A stretch of 64,000 bases of DNA from positions 434,001-498,000 of the forward strand of contig NZ_LT840186.1 in NCBI RefSeq assembly GCF_900177485.1. Direction: 5' to 3'. Positions 39,384-46,994 of this stretch are shown piece after piece. This DNA comes from Candidatus Pelagibacter sp. HIMB1321 (GTDB lineage Bacteria > Pseudomonadota > Alphaproteobacteria > Pelagibacterales > Pelagibacteraceae). The notes beneath the pieces are model-generated. The model was not told where the DNA came from, ran no database searches, and saw only the letters and a list, made by a program, of their open reading frames with translations. Numbering within the stretch: position 1 is the first letter of the stretch; every line of letters begins with the position of its first letter. Made by a program: the position numbers and the translations under genes.

Positions 39384-40145
39384 ATGAGTGATATAAAAAT
39401 TAGATCAAAAAATTTAAACGTTTACTATGGAGAAAAACAAGCTCTATTTGATGTGAATTTAGATTTAAATGAAAAAGAGGTAACAGCTCTCATTGGTCCA
39501 TCAGGTTGTGGAAAGTCTACATTTATTCGATGTATAAATAGAATGAATGACGTGATCGATATTTGCAAAGTAACAGGTAATATAGAAATAGATGGTATTG
39601 AAATTAATGATAAAAACTTAGATGTCGTCTCTCTTCGTGAAAGAGTTGGAATGGTATTTCAGAAACCAAATCCTTTTCCTAAAAGCATATATGATAATAT
39701 TTCTTATGGTCCTAAAATACATGGTAAAGGTGAGAGCAAAGGTGAGCTGGATGAAATTGTTGAGAGCAGTTTAAGAAAAGCAGCATTATGGGAAGAAGTA
39801 AAAGATAGATTAGACGAACCTGGAACTGGTTTATCGGGTGGTCAACAACAAAGACTTTGTATTGCAAGAGCAATTTCCGTTAATCCAGAAGTAATTCTTA
39901 TGGACGAACCTTGTTCTGCACTTGACCCTATTGCAACTGCTAAAATTGAGGAATTAATTGATGAACTTAAAATGACTTATACAATTGTTATTGTTACTCA
40001 TTCAATGGCACAAGCAGTGAGAGTTTCACAGAAAACAGGCTTTTTTCATTTAGGAAAATTAATAGAAGTGGGCAAAACTGAGAAAATTTTTAAAAATCCT
40101 GACAATAAAATGACACAAGATTATATTACAGGTAGATTTGGATAA
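39384..40145 (+). CDS. pstB: Phosphate ABC transporter ATPase PstB
   Basis: ATPase of the Pst transporter, 253 residues. Walker [10 protein letters not shown] with the PstB-typical [10 protein letters not shown] next to it, signature [15 protein letters not shown], Walker [16 protein letters not shown] and switch His in VTHSMAQA. The CSALDP variant is the hallmark of PstB. It abuts pstA and is 3 bases from phoU. Confidence 0.97.
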   Translation: MSDIKIRSKNLNVYYGEKQALFDVNLDLNEKEVTALIGPSGCGKSTFIRCINRMNDVIDICKVTGNIEIDGIEINDKNLDVVSLRERVGMVFQKPNPFPKSIYDNISYGPKIHGKGESKGELDEIVESSLRKAALWEEVKDRLDEPGTGLSGGQQQRLCIARAISVNPEVILMDEPCSALDPIATAKIEELIDELKMTYTIVIVTHSMAQAVRVSQKTGFFHLGKLIEVGKTEKIFKNPDNKMTQDYITGRFG

Positions 40146-40148
40146 AAT

Positions 40149-40838
40149 ATGAGTGAACATACAGTAAAATCATACGAAGAAGAATTAAGACACTTAATCG
40201 ACTCTGTAATTAAGATGGGTAGTTTAACAGAGTCTCAAATGGCAGACTCAATGGATGCTATTATTAAAGTTGATAAAGACTCTATTGATAAGATTATTAA
40301 AAGTGATGATGAAATAAATAAATTTAGATCTAAAATTGATACTCAAATTATGACACTGCTTGTTAAAAGAGCACCAATGGCAATTGATTTAAGAGAAACT
40401 ATTAGTTCGTTAAAAATTTCTCAAGATCTAGAGAGAATTGGAGATTTATCAAAAAGTAATGCAAAAAAAATAAAGCCATTACCACAAGATTTACCTGATG
40501 AATTGCTTGGTAATTTAAAAAGATTGGGAGACCTAGTTATTAAACAACTTAATGATGTTTTAGATAGTTTTGTTAATAAAGATTTTGATAAAGCAAAAGA
40601 AGTTTGGGAAAAAGATGAGCAAGTTGATGACCTTACTTATATTGCAATGGAAAGTGTGATTGATTTTTTATCAAAAGATAAAAAGAATTTAGATTTTTCT
40701 ACACATCTTATTTTTGCTACTAAGAACTTAGAAAGAGCAGGAGACCACATTACTAATATTGCTGAGAACGTTTGTTATTTAGTAAAAGGTGAATATTTAA
40801 AAGGTAACAGACCAAAAGGAAAAGTTATTCAAGAATAA
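40149..40838 (+). CDS. phoU: PhoU phosphate signalling protein
   Basis: PhoU links the Pst transporter to PhoR and restrains signalling when phosphate is plentiful. The 229 residues form two PhoU helical repeats, each with an ERIGD/ERAGD metal-binding motif: LERIGDLSKSNAKK and LERAGDHITNIAENV. Length is normal. It lies between pstB and phoB with gaps of 3 and 0 bases. Confidence 0.95.
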   Translation: MSEHTVKSYEEELRHLIDSVIKMGSLTESQMADSMDAIIKVDKDSIDKIIKSDDEINKFRSKIDTQIMTLLVKRAPMAIDLRETISSLKISQDLERIGDLSKSNAKKIKPLPQDLPDELLGNLKRLGDLVIKQLNDVLDSFVNKDFDKAKEVWEKDEQVDDLTYIAMESVIDFLSKDKKNLDFSTHLIFATKNLERAGDHITNIAENVCYLVKGEYLKGNRPKGKVIQE

Positions 40839-41519
40839 ATGAATGGTAAAATTTTTATTATTGAAGACGAGCCTTCAATAATTCAGCTTGTTCAACATAA
40901 TCTTGAAAAAGAAGGTTTCATTATTGCATCATCAGAAAACGGAAATGAAGGTTTAAAACAATTAAAAAAATTTGAACCTAATTTACTTTTGTTGGATTGG
41001 ATGCTTCCTGATTTATCAGGTATAGAAATTTGCAAAAATATTAGAAAAGATAATAAATTTAAAACCTTACCAATAATAATGTTAACAGCAAAAGGTGAAG
41101 AAGAAGATAAAATAAAAGGATTAGAAAGCGGGGTTGATGATTATTTAACTAAACCGTTTAGTTACAAAGAATTACTAGCTAGAATTAAAGCTGTCCTCAG
41201 GAGATCTAATCCTAATATGGTGTCTGATAGCCTTGAATATGAGGATTTATTGTTAGATAGAATTGAAAAAAGAGTATTTAGAGATAACTCAGAAATTAAA
41301 TTAGGTCCCACAGAATTTAGGTTATTAGAATTTTTTTTAACTAATCCAAAAAGAGTTTATACAAGAGATCAAATTCTAGAAAATGTATGGCCTAATAATG
41401 TAAACGTTGAAAGTAGGACTATAGATGTACATATCAGAAGATTAAGACAATCAGTAAATTTAGATAGTAAAAAGGAATTGATTAGAACTGTTAGATCTTC
41501 AGGTTATTCACTTATCTAA
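40839..41519 (+). CDS. phoB: PhoB phosphate regulon response regulator
   Basis: OmpR-type regulator of 226 residues. The receiver domain has acidic residues Glu9, Asp10 and the phosphoacceptor Asp53, Thr in MLTAKG and Lys in YLTKPFS. The winged helix follows with EFRLLEFFLTNPKRVYTRDQ and the recognition helix RTIDVHIRRLRQ. It probably binds the boxes at 35502-35530 and 36683-36700, thereby raising its own operon. It overlaps the convergent aquaporin gene by 4 bases. Confidence 0.95.
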   Translation: MNGKIFIIEDEPSIIQLVQHNLEKEGFIIASSENGNEGLKQLKKFEPNLLLLDWMLPDLSGIEICKNIRKDNKFKTLPIIMLTAKGEEEDKIKGLESGVDDYLTKPFSYKELLARIKAVLRRSNPNMVSDSLEYEDLLLDRIEKRVFRDNSEIKLGPTEFRLLEFFLTNPKRVYTRDQILENVWPNNVNVESRTIDVHIRRLRQSVNLDSKKELIRTVRSSGYSLI

Positions 41520-42163
41520 AATAATTTCTTTACGATTAATATTGCAATGATCATTCCAAGAAATTCTGCAATTATATAAAAAGGGGTATTTAAATAATTA
41601 ATACCAGTAAAAGAATCTGTAAATGTTCTTGCAATCGCTACTGCTGGGTTTGCGAAAGATGTTGAAGAAGTAAACCAATAACCAGCCGTAATATATAAAC
41701 CAACACTTGCAGCAACAGTAATTTTGCCCGATTTCATTGAACCAAAAATAATTATAATTAAACCAAGTGTTGCAACAATTTCTGATACAAAAATATAAAT
41801 TCCATCTCTACTTTTTGACGATAATTCATAAATTTCATGTTCAAAGAAAAAATTAGCGAGTCCTACACCCAATAAACATCCTAATATTTGAGCTATAACG
41901 TAAGTTGGGAGTAATTTACTTTTTAAGTTGCCCGTATATGTCATCGCTATACTTACAAATGGATTAAAATGAGCACCTGAAATATCTGCAAAAACAGTAA
42001 TAAGCACAAATAAACCTGCGCCAGTGGCAATTGTATTTGCTATCAATCTAATAGCTACATCTTTTGTTAATTGTTCAGCCATTAAGCCTGACCCAACAAT
42101 AATCATTACCAAAAAACAGCTACCAATAAACTCTGCTAGAAAGAATTTTTGTTTATTTTTCAA
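41516..42163 (-). CDS. Aquaporin-family channel, probable arsenite or small-solute channel next to arsC
   Basis: MIP-family channel with six hydrophobic segments over 215 residues. The two pore loops are seen: AHFNPFVSIAM (first motif NPF rather than NPA) and FANPAVAIARTF (second motif NPA with the filter Arg). In Sinorhizobium meliloti, AqpS encoded with arsC lets arsenite leave the cell; the same pairing here (11-base overlap with arsC) suggests that role, but a water or glycerol channel is possible. It is convergent with phoB, next to the phosphate transporter through which arsenate enters. Confidence 0.75.
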   Translation of the reverse strand: MKNKQKFFLAEFIGSCFLVMIIVGSGLMAEQLTKDVAIRLIANTIATGAGLFVLITVFADISGAHFNPFVSIAMTYTGNLKSKLLPTYVIAQILGCLLGVGLANFFFEHEIYELSSKSRDGIYIFVSEIVATLGLIIIIFGSMKSGKITVAASVGLYITAGYWFTSSTSFANPAVAIARTFTDSFTGINYLNTPFYIIAEFLGMIIAILIVKKLF

Positions 42164-42587
42164 AATTTATCCAATCATTGATATGTTGATTTATATTATT
42201 AAATGTTTTTGTAATAATTTCTAATTTCTGATCTTTAGATTTATCCATAAGTTTTGATACAGGATCTTCGATATCCCAATGATCTATTTGGTTTTTATTA
42301 GGCCAAATAGGGCACACTTCATTATTAGCATTGTTGCAAACGGTAATTACATGATCAATTTCAGTTTTTTCATCTATAAATTTTTGAAAGTTTTTTGAAC
42401 TATAATCTTTAAGATTATATTTTTTTACATTTTCTAAATATTCTTTAATATCTTCATTTATTTTACCCGAAGGGTTACTCCCTGCACTATATGCTTTAAA
42501 TGCATCACTGTGATCATTATTGATAATACTTTCTGCAATAATACTTCTCGCAGAGTTACCAGAACAAACAAACAATATACTTTTCAT
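42153..42587 (-). CDS. arsC: Arsenate reductase, thioredoxin-coupled low-molecular-weight phosphatase type
   Basis: ArsC reduces arsenate to arsenite. The 144 residues have the P-loop CSGNSARS (Cys8 nucleophile, Arg14), the redox cysteines Cys84 and Cys92 in VCNNANNEVCP and the Asp-Pro pair at 108-109 (WDIEDP). The additional cysteines distinguish it from tyrosine phosphatases. No arsR gene adjoins; the control signal is unknown. It overlaps the aquaporin gene by 11 bases and the upstream small membrane protein gene by 4. Confidence 0.9.
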   Translation of the reverse strand: MKSILFVCSGNSARSIIAESIINNDHSDAFKAYSAGSNPSGKINEDIKEYLENVKKYNLKDYSSKNFQKFIDEKTEIDHVITVCNNANNEVCPIWPNKNQIDHWDIEDPVSKLMDKSKDQKLEIITKTFNNINQHINDWINFEK

Positions 42588-42808
42588 CCAACTATAATTT
42601 TATAAATACCAATAAAAAATAATGGAATTTGTAATCCAAAGTTAGTTAAGATCGCTTTATCTTTTGATAAAAATCCAGCAATCGTCCAACCAACAACACC
42701 CAATCCATGAAAGTATATATTAATTGGATAATAGTTTAAGTTTGTGAGTAATATTCCAGTTAACACTAGAAACGTGCTTATCCATTTTAAATATTTTCTA
42801 ATAAACAT
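42584..42808 (-). CDS. Small membrane protein of unknown function
   Basis: A 74-residue protein with three likely hydrophobic segments: about residues 7-24, 30-46 and 55-72, the middle one rich in glycine (FHGLGVVGWTIAGFL). I do not recognise a characterised family. It is the first gene of the arsC-aquaporin cluster, overlapping arsC by 4 bases, so it is translated with the arsenate genes and may work in the membrane alongside the channel. That link is inference from position. Confidence 0.65.
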   Translation of the reverse strand: MFIRKYLKWISTFLVLTGILLTNLNYYPINIYFHGLGVVGWTIAGFLSKDKAILTNFGLQIPLFFIGIYKIIVG

Positions 42809-42864
42809 TAGACTTATTTAAATAAGATTTGTTACAATTTTATTAAATATTTCTTTGTAATTTG

Positions 42865-42898
42865 TTGACAAAATTTATTGTTATGTTATAACATAACA
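42865..42898 (+). promoter_or_regulatory. Zur-like operator over the promoter of the Fur-family gene
   Basis: TTGACA at 42865-42870 and TATAAC at 42887-42892 form a promoter with 16-base spacing. The 20-base perfect palindrome TGTTATGTTATAACATAACA at 42879-42898 covers the -10 element and ends on the A of the ATG start. It resembles known Zur boxes (TGTTAT...ATAACA). Transcription would begin at about 42899, so the mRNA would be leaderless. The box could also affect the divergent arsC cluster, whose first start is 71 bases away. Confidence 0.75.
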
Positions 42899-43263
42899 TG
42901 TCAAATACAGAGATAGTTTTTAATATTATAAAAAAATCATCAAAAAACCTTACTGCTTATGAGATTTTAGATAAACTACAGAAAATTAAAAAAACTCAAC
43001 CTATGACGGTTTATCGAGCACTTGATAAACTGATTGAAGAAGAACGAATTCACAAAAATACTGTCAAAAAAACGTTTGTTCTTTGCAATCATGATCATGA
43101 TGATGACCATAATAGTGCATTAGCTATTTGTAAAAAATGCGGAGATACTGAAGAATTAAAATCGAATCTATTTACCGAAATACTTAAAAAGAAATCACTT
43201 AAAAATTATGATTTAAGTGATTTTTCTATGCAAATAATTACAACATGCAAAGGATGTAACTAA
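42898..43263 (+). CDS. zur: Fur-family metalloregulator, probably Zur
   Basis: The 121-residue protein has an N-terminal winged helix (LTAYEILDKLQKIKKTQPMT with recognition helix TVYRALDKLIEEERIHK, residues 37-53) and a C-terminal metal domain. Structural zinc cysteines lie in two CxxC motifs at 78-81 and 117-120; a His/Asp-rich CNHDHDDDH at 63-71 is a likely sensory site. The shape and the Zur-type operator favour zinc over iron. It overlaps the next gene by one base. The start needed for the DNA-binding domain leaves no room for a leader. Confidence 0.85.
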   Translation: MSNTEIVFNIIKKSSKNLTAYEILDKLQKIKKTQPMTVYRALDKLIEEERIHKNTVKKTFVLCNHDHDDDHNSALAICKKCGDTEELKSNLFTEILKKKSLKNYDLSDFSMQIITTCKGCN

Positions 43264-43727
43264 TGAAAAAAATAAGTTTTTTAACAATAAGTTTTTATAT
43301 TTTAAGTTTAACTTTTCTTAGAGCAGCTGAGGGGCATTCTCATGATATTCCTGAATTTTTACATTTCATAGAAGATATAATTAAAGGTAATGATATTTAT
43401 CGAGGATTTGTATTTGGATTTATACACACCTTAATTCCATTAATAGGGTTTTATACTGGCTGGAGTATAAATCGATTTTTAAAATTAGTTTCAAATGGTG
43501 CTATCGCTGGTATTGTAGGAATAGTTCTTGCTCATATTATTGCAGACTTTATTGCAGCTCTAGCAGATCCATCTTTAAAAAGTGCGGCTTTTGGAATTGT
43601 TTTAGGTGGTTTTTTACCTTTGATTGCAGTTCCTTTCTTAGAAAAATACGTTACTAAAAGTAAATATCATACAGTAGTAGGTGATCACGAAGATTTAAAA
43701 AAGGATTTGAAAAGCAAACATAAATAA
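43263..43727 (+). CDS. Unassigned small membrane protein co-transcribed with zur
   Basis: A 154-residue protein with a signal-peptide-like N-terminus (to about residue 22, ending LRAAEG), then GHSHD at 24-28, and three hydrophobic segments near residues 48-66, 74-97 and 103-122, then a hydrophilic tail. Further His residues occur (FLHF, FIHTLIP, LAHIIAD). I do not recognise the family. The one-base overlap with zur and exposed His/Asp motif suggest a part in zinc or other metal handling, which is inference. The next gene is 14 bases downstream. Confidence 0.7.
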   Translation: MKKISFLTISFYILSLTFLRAAEGHSHDIPEFLHFIEDIIKGNDIYRGFVFGFIHTLIPLIGFYTGWSINRFLKLVSNGAIAGIVGIVLAHIIADFIAALADPSLKSAAFGIVLGGFLPLIAVPFLEKYVTKSKYHTVVGDHEDLKKDLKSKHK

Positions 43728-43741
43728 TATCTAATAGTTTT

Positions 43742-44740
43742 ATGGCCAATATTGCTTTAACGTTAGATGAAATTTTTGATTTGGCTAAAAAGACCTTAGT
43801 AGCTAATGGATGTGATGATGAAACAGCTTCAATCTTAGCAGATTTAATTAGAAATGCAGAAAGAGATGGATCTGTATCTCATGGTTTATTTAGATTACCT
43901 GCTTACGTGTCTGGTTTAAAAAGTGGAAAAATAAATGGTAAGGGTAAACCAGAAGTTAAAAAAATTTCTCCATCTGTTATTAAAGTTTTAGGAAATAATT
44001 GTCTTGCACCAGTAGTCTTATCAAAAGGTCTTCCAGAATTATCAAAAGCTGCTAAAGAAAATGGTGTAGCTGTTTTAGCAATTAACAATTCTCACCATAT
44101 GGCTGCTATGTGGCCTGAAACAGAAAAATTAGCAGAAGATGGATTAGTTGCTTTTGCTTGCACTTCTTATAAACCTGCTGTTGCGCCTGCAGGTGCTAGT
44201 AAAGCTTTATTTGGAACAAACCCAATTTCATTTGCTTGGCCAAGGCCTGGAAAAAAACCGGTAGTATATGATATGGCAACTGCATCCATGGCAATGGGTG
44301 AAGTTCAAGTTGCAAAAAGAGAAGGGCATAAAGTTCCTTTAGGAACAGGACTTACAAAAGAGGGTAAAGAGACAACTGACCCAGGTGAAATAGCTGATGG
44401 TGGAGTTCTACTACCATTTGGAGGTTATAAAGGGTCTGCTATTGCAATGATGGTTGAATTATTAGCTGGAGCATTAGTTGGAGATAATTTTAGTTATGAA
44501 ACAGCTGCAAAAGATAACAATGATGGTGGTCCTCCTAGTGGAGGCGAATTCATACTTGCTATTTGTCCAAATAAAACATCAGGAACAGAATGGCAAAAAC
44601 ATGCAGAGGAATTTTTTGAAAAAATGAAGTCTATCGGTGAAGTTAGATTACCTGGTGAGAGAAGGCACAAAAATAGACTAGATACAGGACCAAGAAATAT
44701 TAACGAAGATTTAGTAAAAAAAATAAAGTCTTTAAGCTAA
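43742..44740 (+). CDS. Ldh2-family NAD(P)-dependent oxidoreductase (malate/lactate dehydrogenase-like)
   Basis: A 332-residue member of the Ldh2 (YbiC, DpkA, MdhII) family, which includes malate and ureidoglycolate dehydrogenases and the delta-1-piperideine/pyrroline-2-carboxylate reductases. Seen: RNAERDGSVSHGLFRLPAYV (with the catalytic His), INNSHHMAAMWPE, LFGTNPISFAWPRPG and LPFGGYKGSAIAMM. The substrate cannot be fixed; a cyclic imino acid reductase role is plausible. It follows the zur pair at 14 bases and overlaps the convergent xthA by 9 bases. Confidence 0.85.
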   Translation: MANIALTLDEIFDLAKKTLVANGCDDETASILADLIRNAERDGSVSHGLFRLPAYVSGLKSGKINGKGKPEVKKISPSVIKVLGNNCLAPVVLSKGLPELSKAAKENGVAVLAINNSHHMAAMWPETEKLAEDGLVAFACTSYKPAVAPAGASKALFGTNPISFAWPRPGKKPVVYDMATASMAMGEVQVAKREGHKVPLGTGLTKEGKETTDPGEIADGGVLLPFGGYKGSAIAMMVELLAGALVGDNFSYETAAKDNNDGGPPSGGEFILAICPNKTSGTEWQKHAEEFFEKMKSIGEVRLPGERRHKNRLDTGPRNINEDLVKKIKSLS

Positions 44741-45508
44741 TTTAATTTCAATTGGAGTATGATCAGAAGGTTTTTCTCTTCCTCTTGGATCTTTATTAAT
44801 GTTTACACTTTTGATGTGATCTAAAATTGAATTTGATGCTAAGAAATGATCAATTCGCATCCCATTATTTTTTTGCCAGGCACCTCTCATATAGTCCCAA
44901 AATGTATAACCCTCTTTATCTTCATTAAAATGACGATAAACATCATTGAAACCAAGATTAATCATCTCTCTTAACTTTTTTCTAATCTCTAAACGATAAA
45001 GAGCATCATCTTCAAAACTTTTAACGTTATAAACATCTTCTGCAGCAGGAATTATATTAAAATCACCTGCTAAAATAATATTTTCATTTTTTTTAGATAA
45101 ATTTTTTAGTTGTTTAATTAAACTATCAAGCCAATTCTTTTTATAATCATATTTTTCAGTATCAACAGGGTTTCCATTTGGAGTATAAATATTAATTAAT
45201 TGAATAACTTTTTTTTTAAATTCAACTTCTGCAGAAATAATTCTTGATTGTTTTAATTTATCTTTAATTAGATCTGTTCTTATGTTCTTTAATTTGTGTT
45301 TAGAAATTATTGCAACTCCATTATAGCTTTTTTGACCAAATACATGACTTTCATAATCCATTGATGAAAAATCATCATAAGGAAAATTTATATCTTCAGT
45401 TTTTATCTCCTGCATCATTAATATGTCAGGCTTATATTTTAAGAGATAGCTTTTAATATTTTCAATTCGGGCTCTAACAGAGTTAACGTTCCAAGAAGAA
45501 ATGATCAT
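44732..45508 (-). CDS. xthA: Exodeoxyribonuclease III
   Basis: AP endonuclease and 3'-5' exonuclease of base excision repair. The 258 residues show SWNVNSVRARI, MMQEIKTED with the metal Glu, LAGDFNIIPAAEDVY with catalytic Asp/Asn, and the C-terminal SDHTPIEIKL with the catalytic His. The frame is open ten codons further up, but I choose the ATG at 45508 because it overlaps the erpA stop by one base and gives the family start MIISSWNVNS. Confidence 0.94.
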   Translation of the reverse strand: MIISSWNVNSVRARIENIKSYLLKYKPDILMMQEIKTEDINFPYDDFSSMDYESHVFGQKSYNGVAIISKHKLKNIRTDLIKDKLKQSRIISAEVEFKKKVIQLINIYTPNGNPVDTEKYDYKKNWLDSLIKQLKNLSKKNENIILAGDFNIIPAAEDVYNVKSFEDDALYRLEIRKKLREMINLGFNDVYRHFNEDKEGYTFWDYMRGAWQKNNGMRIDHFLASNSILDHIKSVNINKDPRGREKPSDHTPIEIKLA

Positions 45509-45825
45509 TAAAGAGAGAAAGACACACCACAACCACAAGAGGATTTCGTTTGTGGATTATTAATTTTGAAAGACTCACCAATTAATTCTGAAACATAGTC
45601 AACTTCTGAGCCTTTAAGTAAATCTGCTGATGTTTTATCAATTATAATATTTTCAAAACTTAAATCATCATCATTTTTATTTTTCTCAAAAGTAAATTCG
45701 TATTGAAAACCTGAACAACCGCCCCCTTTAATAGCGATTCTAAAAAAGGAGCCTTCATCTTTTTTACTAAGCAAACTATTGATTTGTTTTAAAGCTTTAT
45801 CGGTAAATTTAATTTCTTTAATCAT
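45508..45825 (-). CDS. erpA: ErpA/IscA-type iron-sulfur cluster insertion protein
   Basis: A-type carrier delivering Fe-S clusters to target enzymes. The 105 residues keep the three cluster cysteines: Cys37 in GGCSGFQYEF and Cys97 and Cys99 in SSCGCGVSF. ErpA rather than IscA is suggested by its isolation from isc/suf genes and by the xthA/dgt neighbourhood seen in alphaproteobacteria. It diverges from dgt over 50 bases. Confidence 0.9.
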   Translation of the reverse strand: MIKEIKFTDKALKQINSLLSKKDEGSFFRIAIKGGGCSGFQYEFTFEKNKNDDDLSFENIIIDKTSADLLKGSEVDYVSELIGESFKINNPQTKSSCGCGVSFSL

Positions 45826-45875
45826 TATTCAACACTGATAATACTAATATAATACTTAATTTTTTAATTTAAAGG

Positions 45876-46994
45876 ATGAATAGCAAATCAAAACTTGGAA
45901 AGTTCTCTAGTGTCGGTAGATTAATACCAGAACCTTTGTCAAAATATCGTACTCCATTTCAAAGAGATCGTGACAGAATAATTCATAGCGCATCTTTTAG
46001 AAGACTAAAACATAAAACACAGGTTTTTGTAAATACAGAAGGTGATCATTATAGAACAAGAATAACTCACTCAATTGAAGTTGCTCAAATAGCAAGATCA
46101 ATTTCAAGTTATCTTGGTCTAAATGATGATCTATCAGAGACCTTAAGTTTAGCCCACGATCTTGGTCATGCTCCTTTTGGTCATGCGGGAGAAGACGCCC
46201 TAAATGATTGTATGTCATCTTACGGTGGTTTTGATCATAATTTACAGACATTGCGAATTGTTATGTTTTTAGAGAATAAATATCTTAAATTTAAAGGTCT
46301 TAATTTAACAATTGAAACTTTAGAGGGTCTCCTTAAACATAATGGGCCTGTTGAGGACTTAGATTTAGTTGATACTTTGATTGGAAAAAATAGATTTAAA
46401 AATAAGATTAATTTTAAAATCTATCCTCCTTTAGAAGCTCAAATAGCTGCTATTTCTGACGACATAGCTTATAACAATCATGATATTCAGGATGGTATTA
46501 AAGCTAATTTGTTTAAACTAGAAGAATTAGTTGAGATAGGTTTTTTTAAAGATATTTACAACAAATATAAAAAAAAAATTAATAAAAAAAATTACAAAAT
46601 AGCAATTCATCAGATTATAAGAGATTCGATTGATTTAATGATTAAAGATTTAATTTCAAATACAAAAAAAAATCTTAATAAATTAAATATTAAAAACCAT
46701 AAGAATTTAAAATTTTCAAAAGAATTAATTGTAGATTTTTCAGATGAAATAAAATTATCAGAAAAAGAGATAAGATTATTTCTTAGAATTAAAATGTACA
46801 ATAACAAAGATGTGTTAAAGAAAAACAACAAAGGAAAAAAAATAATAAATCAATTATTTAAGATGATTATTAAAAGACCTTTAAAGTTTATTGATAAACA
46901 AGATTTAAAACATGATAAATTTAGAGCTGTTTCAGATTTTATATCTAGTATGACTGATCGATATGCAATTAACCTTTACAAAAATAGTAAATGA
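45876..46994 (+). CDS. dgt: dGTPase-like deoxynucleoside triphosphate triphosphohydrolase
   Basis: HD-domain hydrolase that removes triphosphate from dNTPs. The 372 residues show PFQRDRDRIIHSASFRRLKH, HYRTRITHSIEVAQIA, LAHDLGHAPFGHAGE (the HD motif) and ISDDIAYNNHDIQDG. Length fits the shorter alphaproteobacterial group rather than E. coli Dgt. It overlaps argS by 4 bases, the arrangement of many relatives. Confidence 0.93.
   Translation: MNSKSKLGKFSSVGRLIPEPLSKYRTPFQRDRDRIIHSASFRRLKHKTQVFVNTEGDHYRTRITHSIEVAQIARSISSYLGLNDDLSETLSLAHDLGHAPFGHAGEDALNDCMSSYGGFDHNLQTLRIVMFLENKYLKFKGLNLTIETLEGLLKHNGPVEDLDLVDTLIGKNRFKNKINFKIYPPLEAQIAAISDDIAYNNHDIQDGIKANLFKLEELVEIGFFKDIYNKYKKKINKKNYKIAIHQIIRDSIDLMIKDLISNTKKNLNKLNIKNHKNLKFSKELIVDFSDEIKLSEKEIRLFLRIKMYNNKDVLKKNNKGKKIINQLFKMIIKRPLKFIDKQDLKHDKFRAVSDFISSMTDRYAINLYKNSK

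Noticed and set aside
42821..42837. Possible Pho box on the minus strand before the arsC cluster (TTGTAAC-AAAT-CT...).
   Set aside because: The first half-site and spacer fit, but the second half-site matches at only two of seven positions and no -10 is placed correctly. A PhoB link to arsC would be attractive but is not supported.
45509..45538. Longer xthA reading from 45538.
   Set aside because: The extra ten residues overlap the erpA C-terminal codons; the ATG at 45508 gives the family start.
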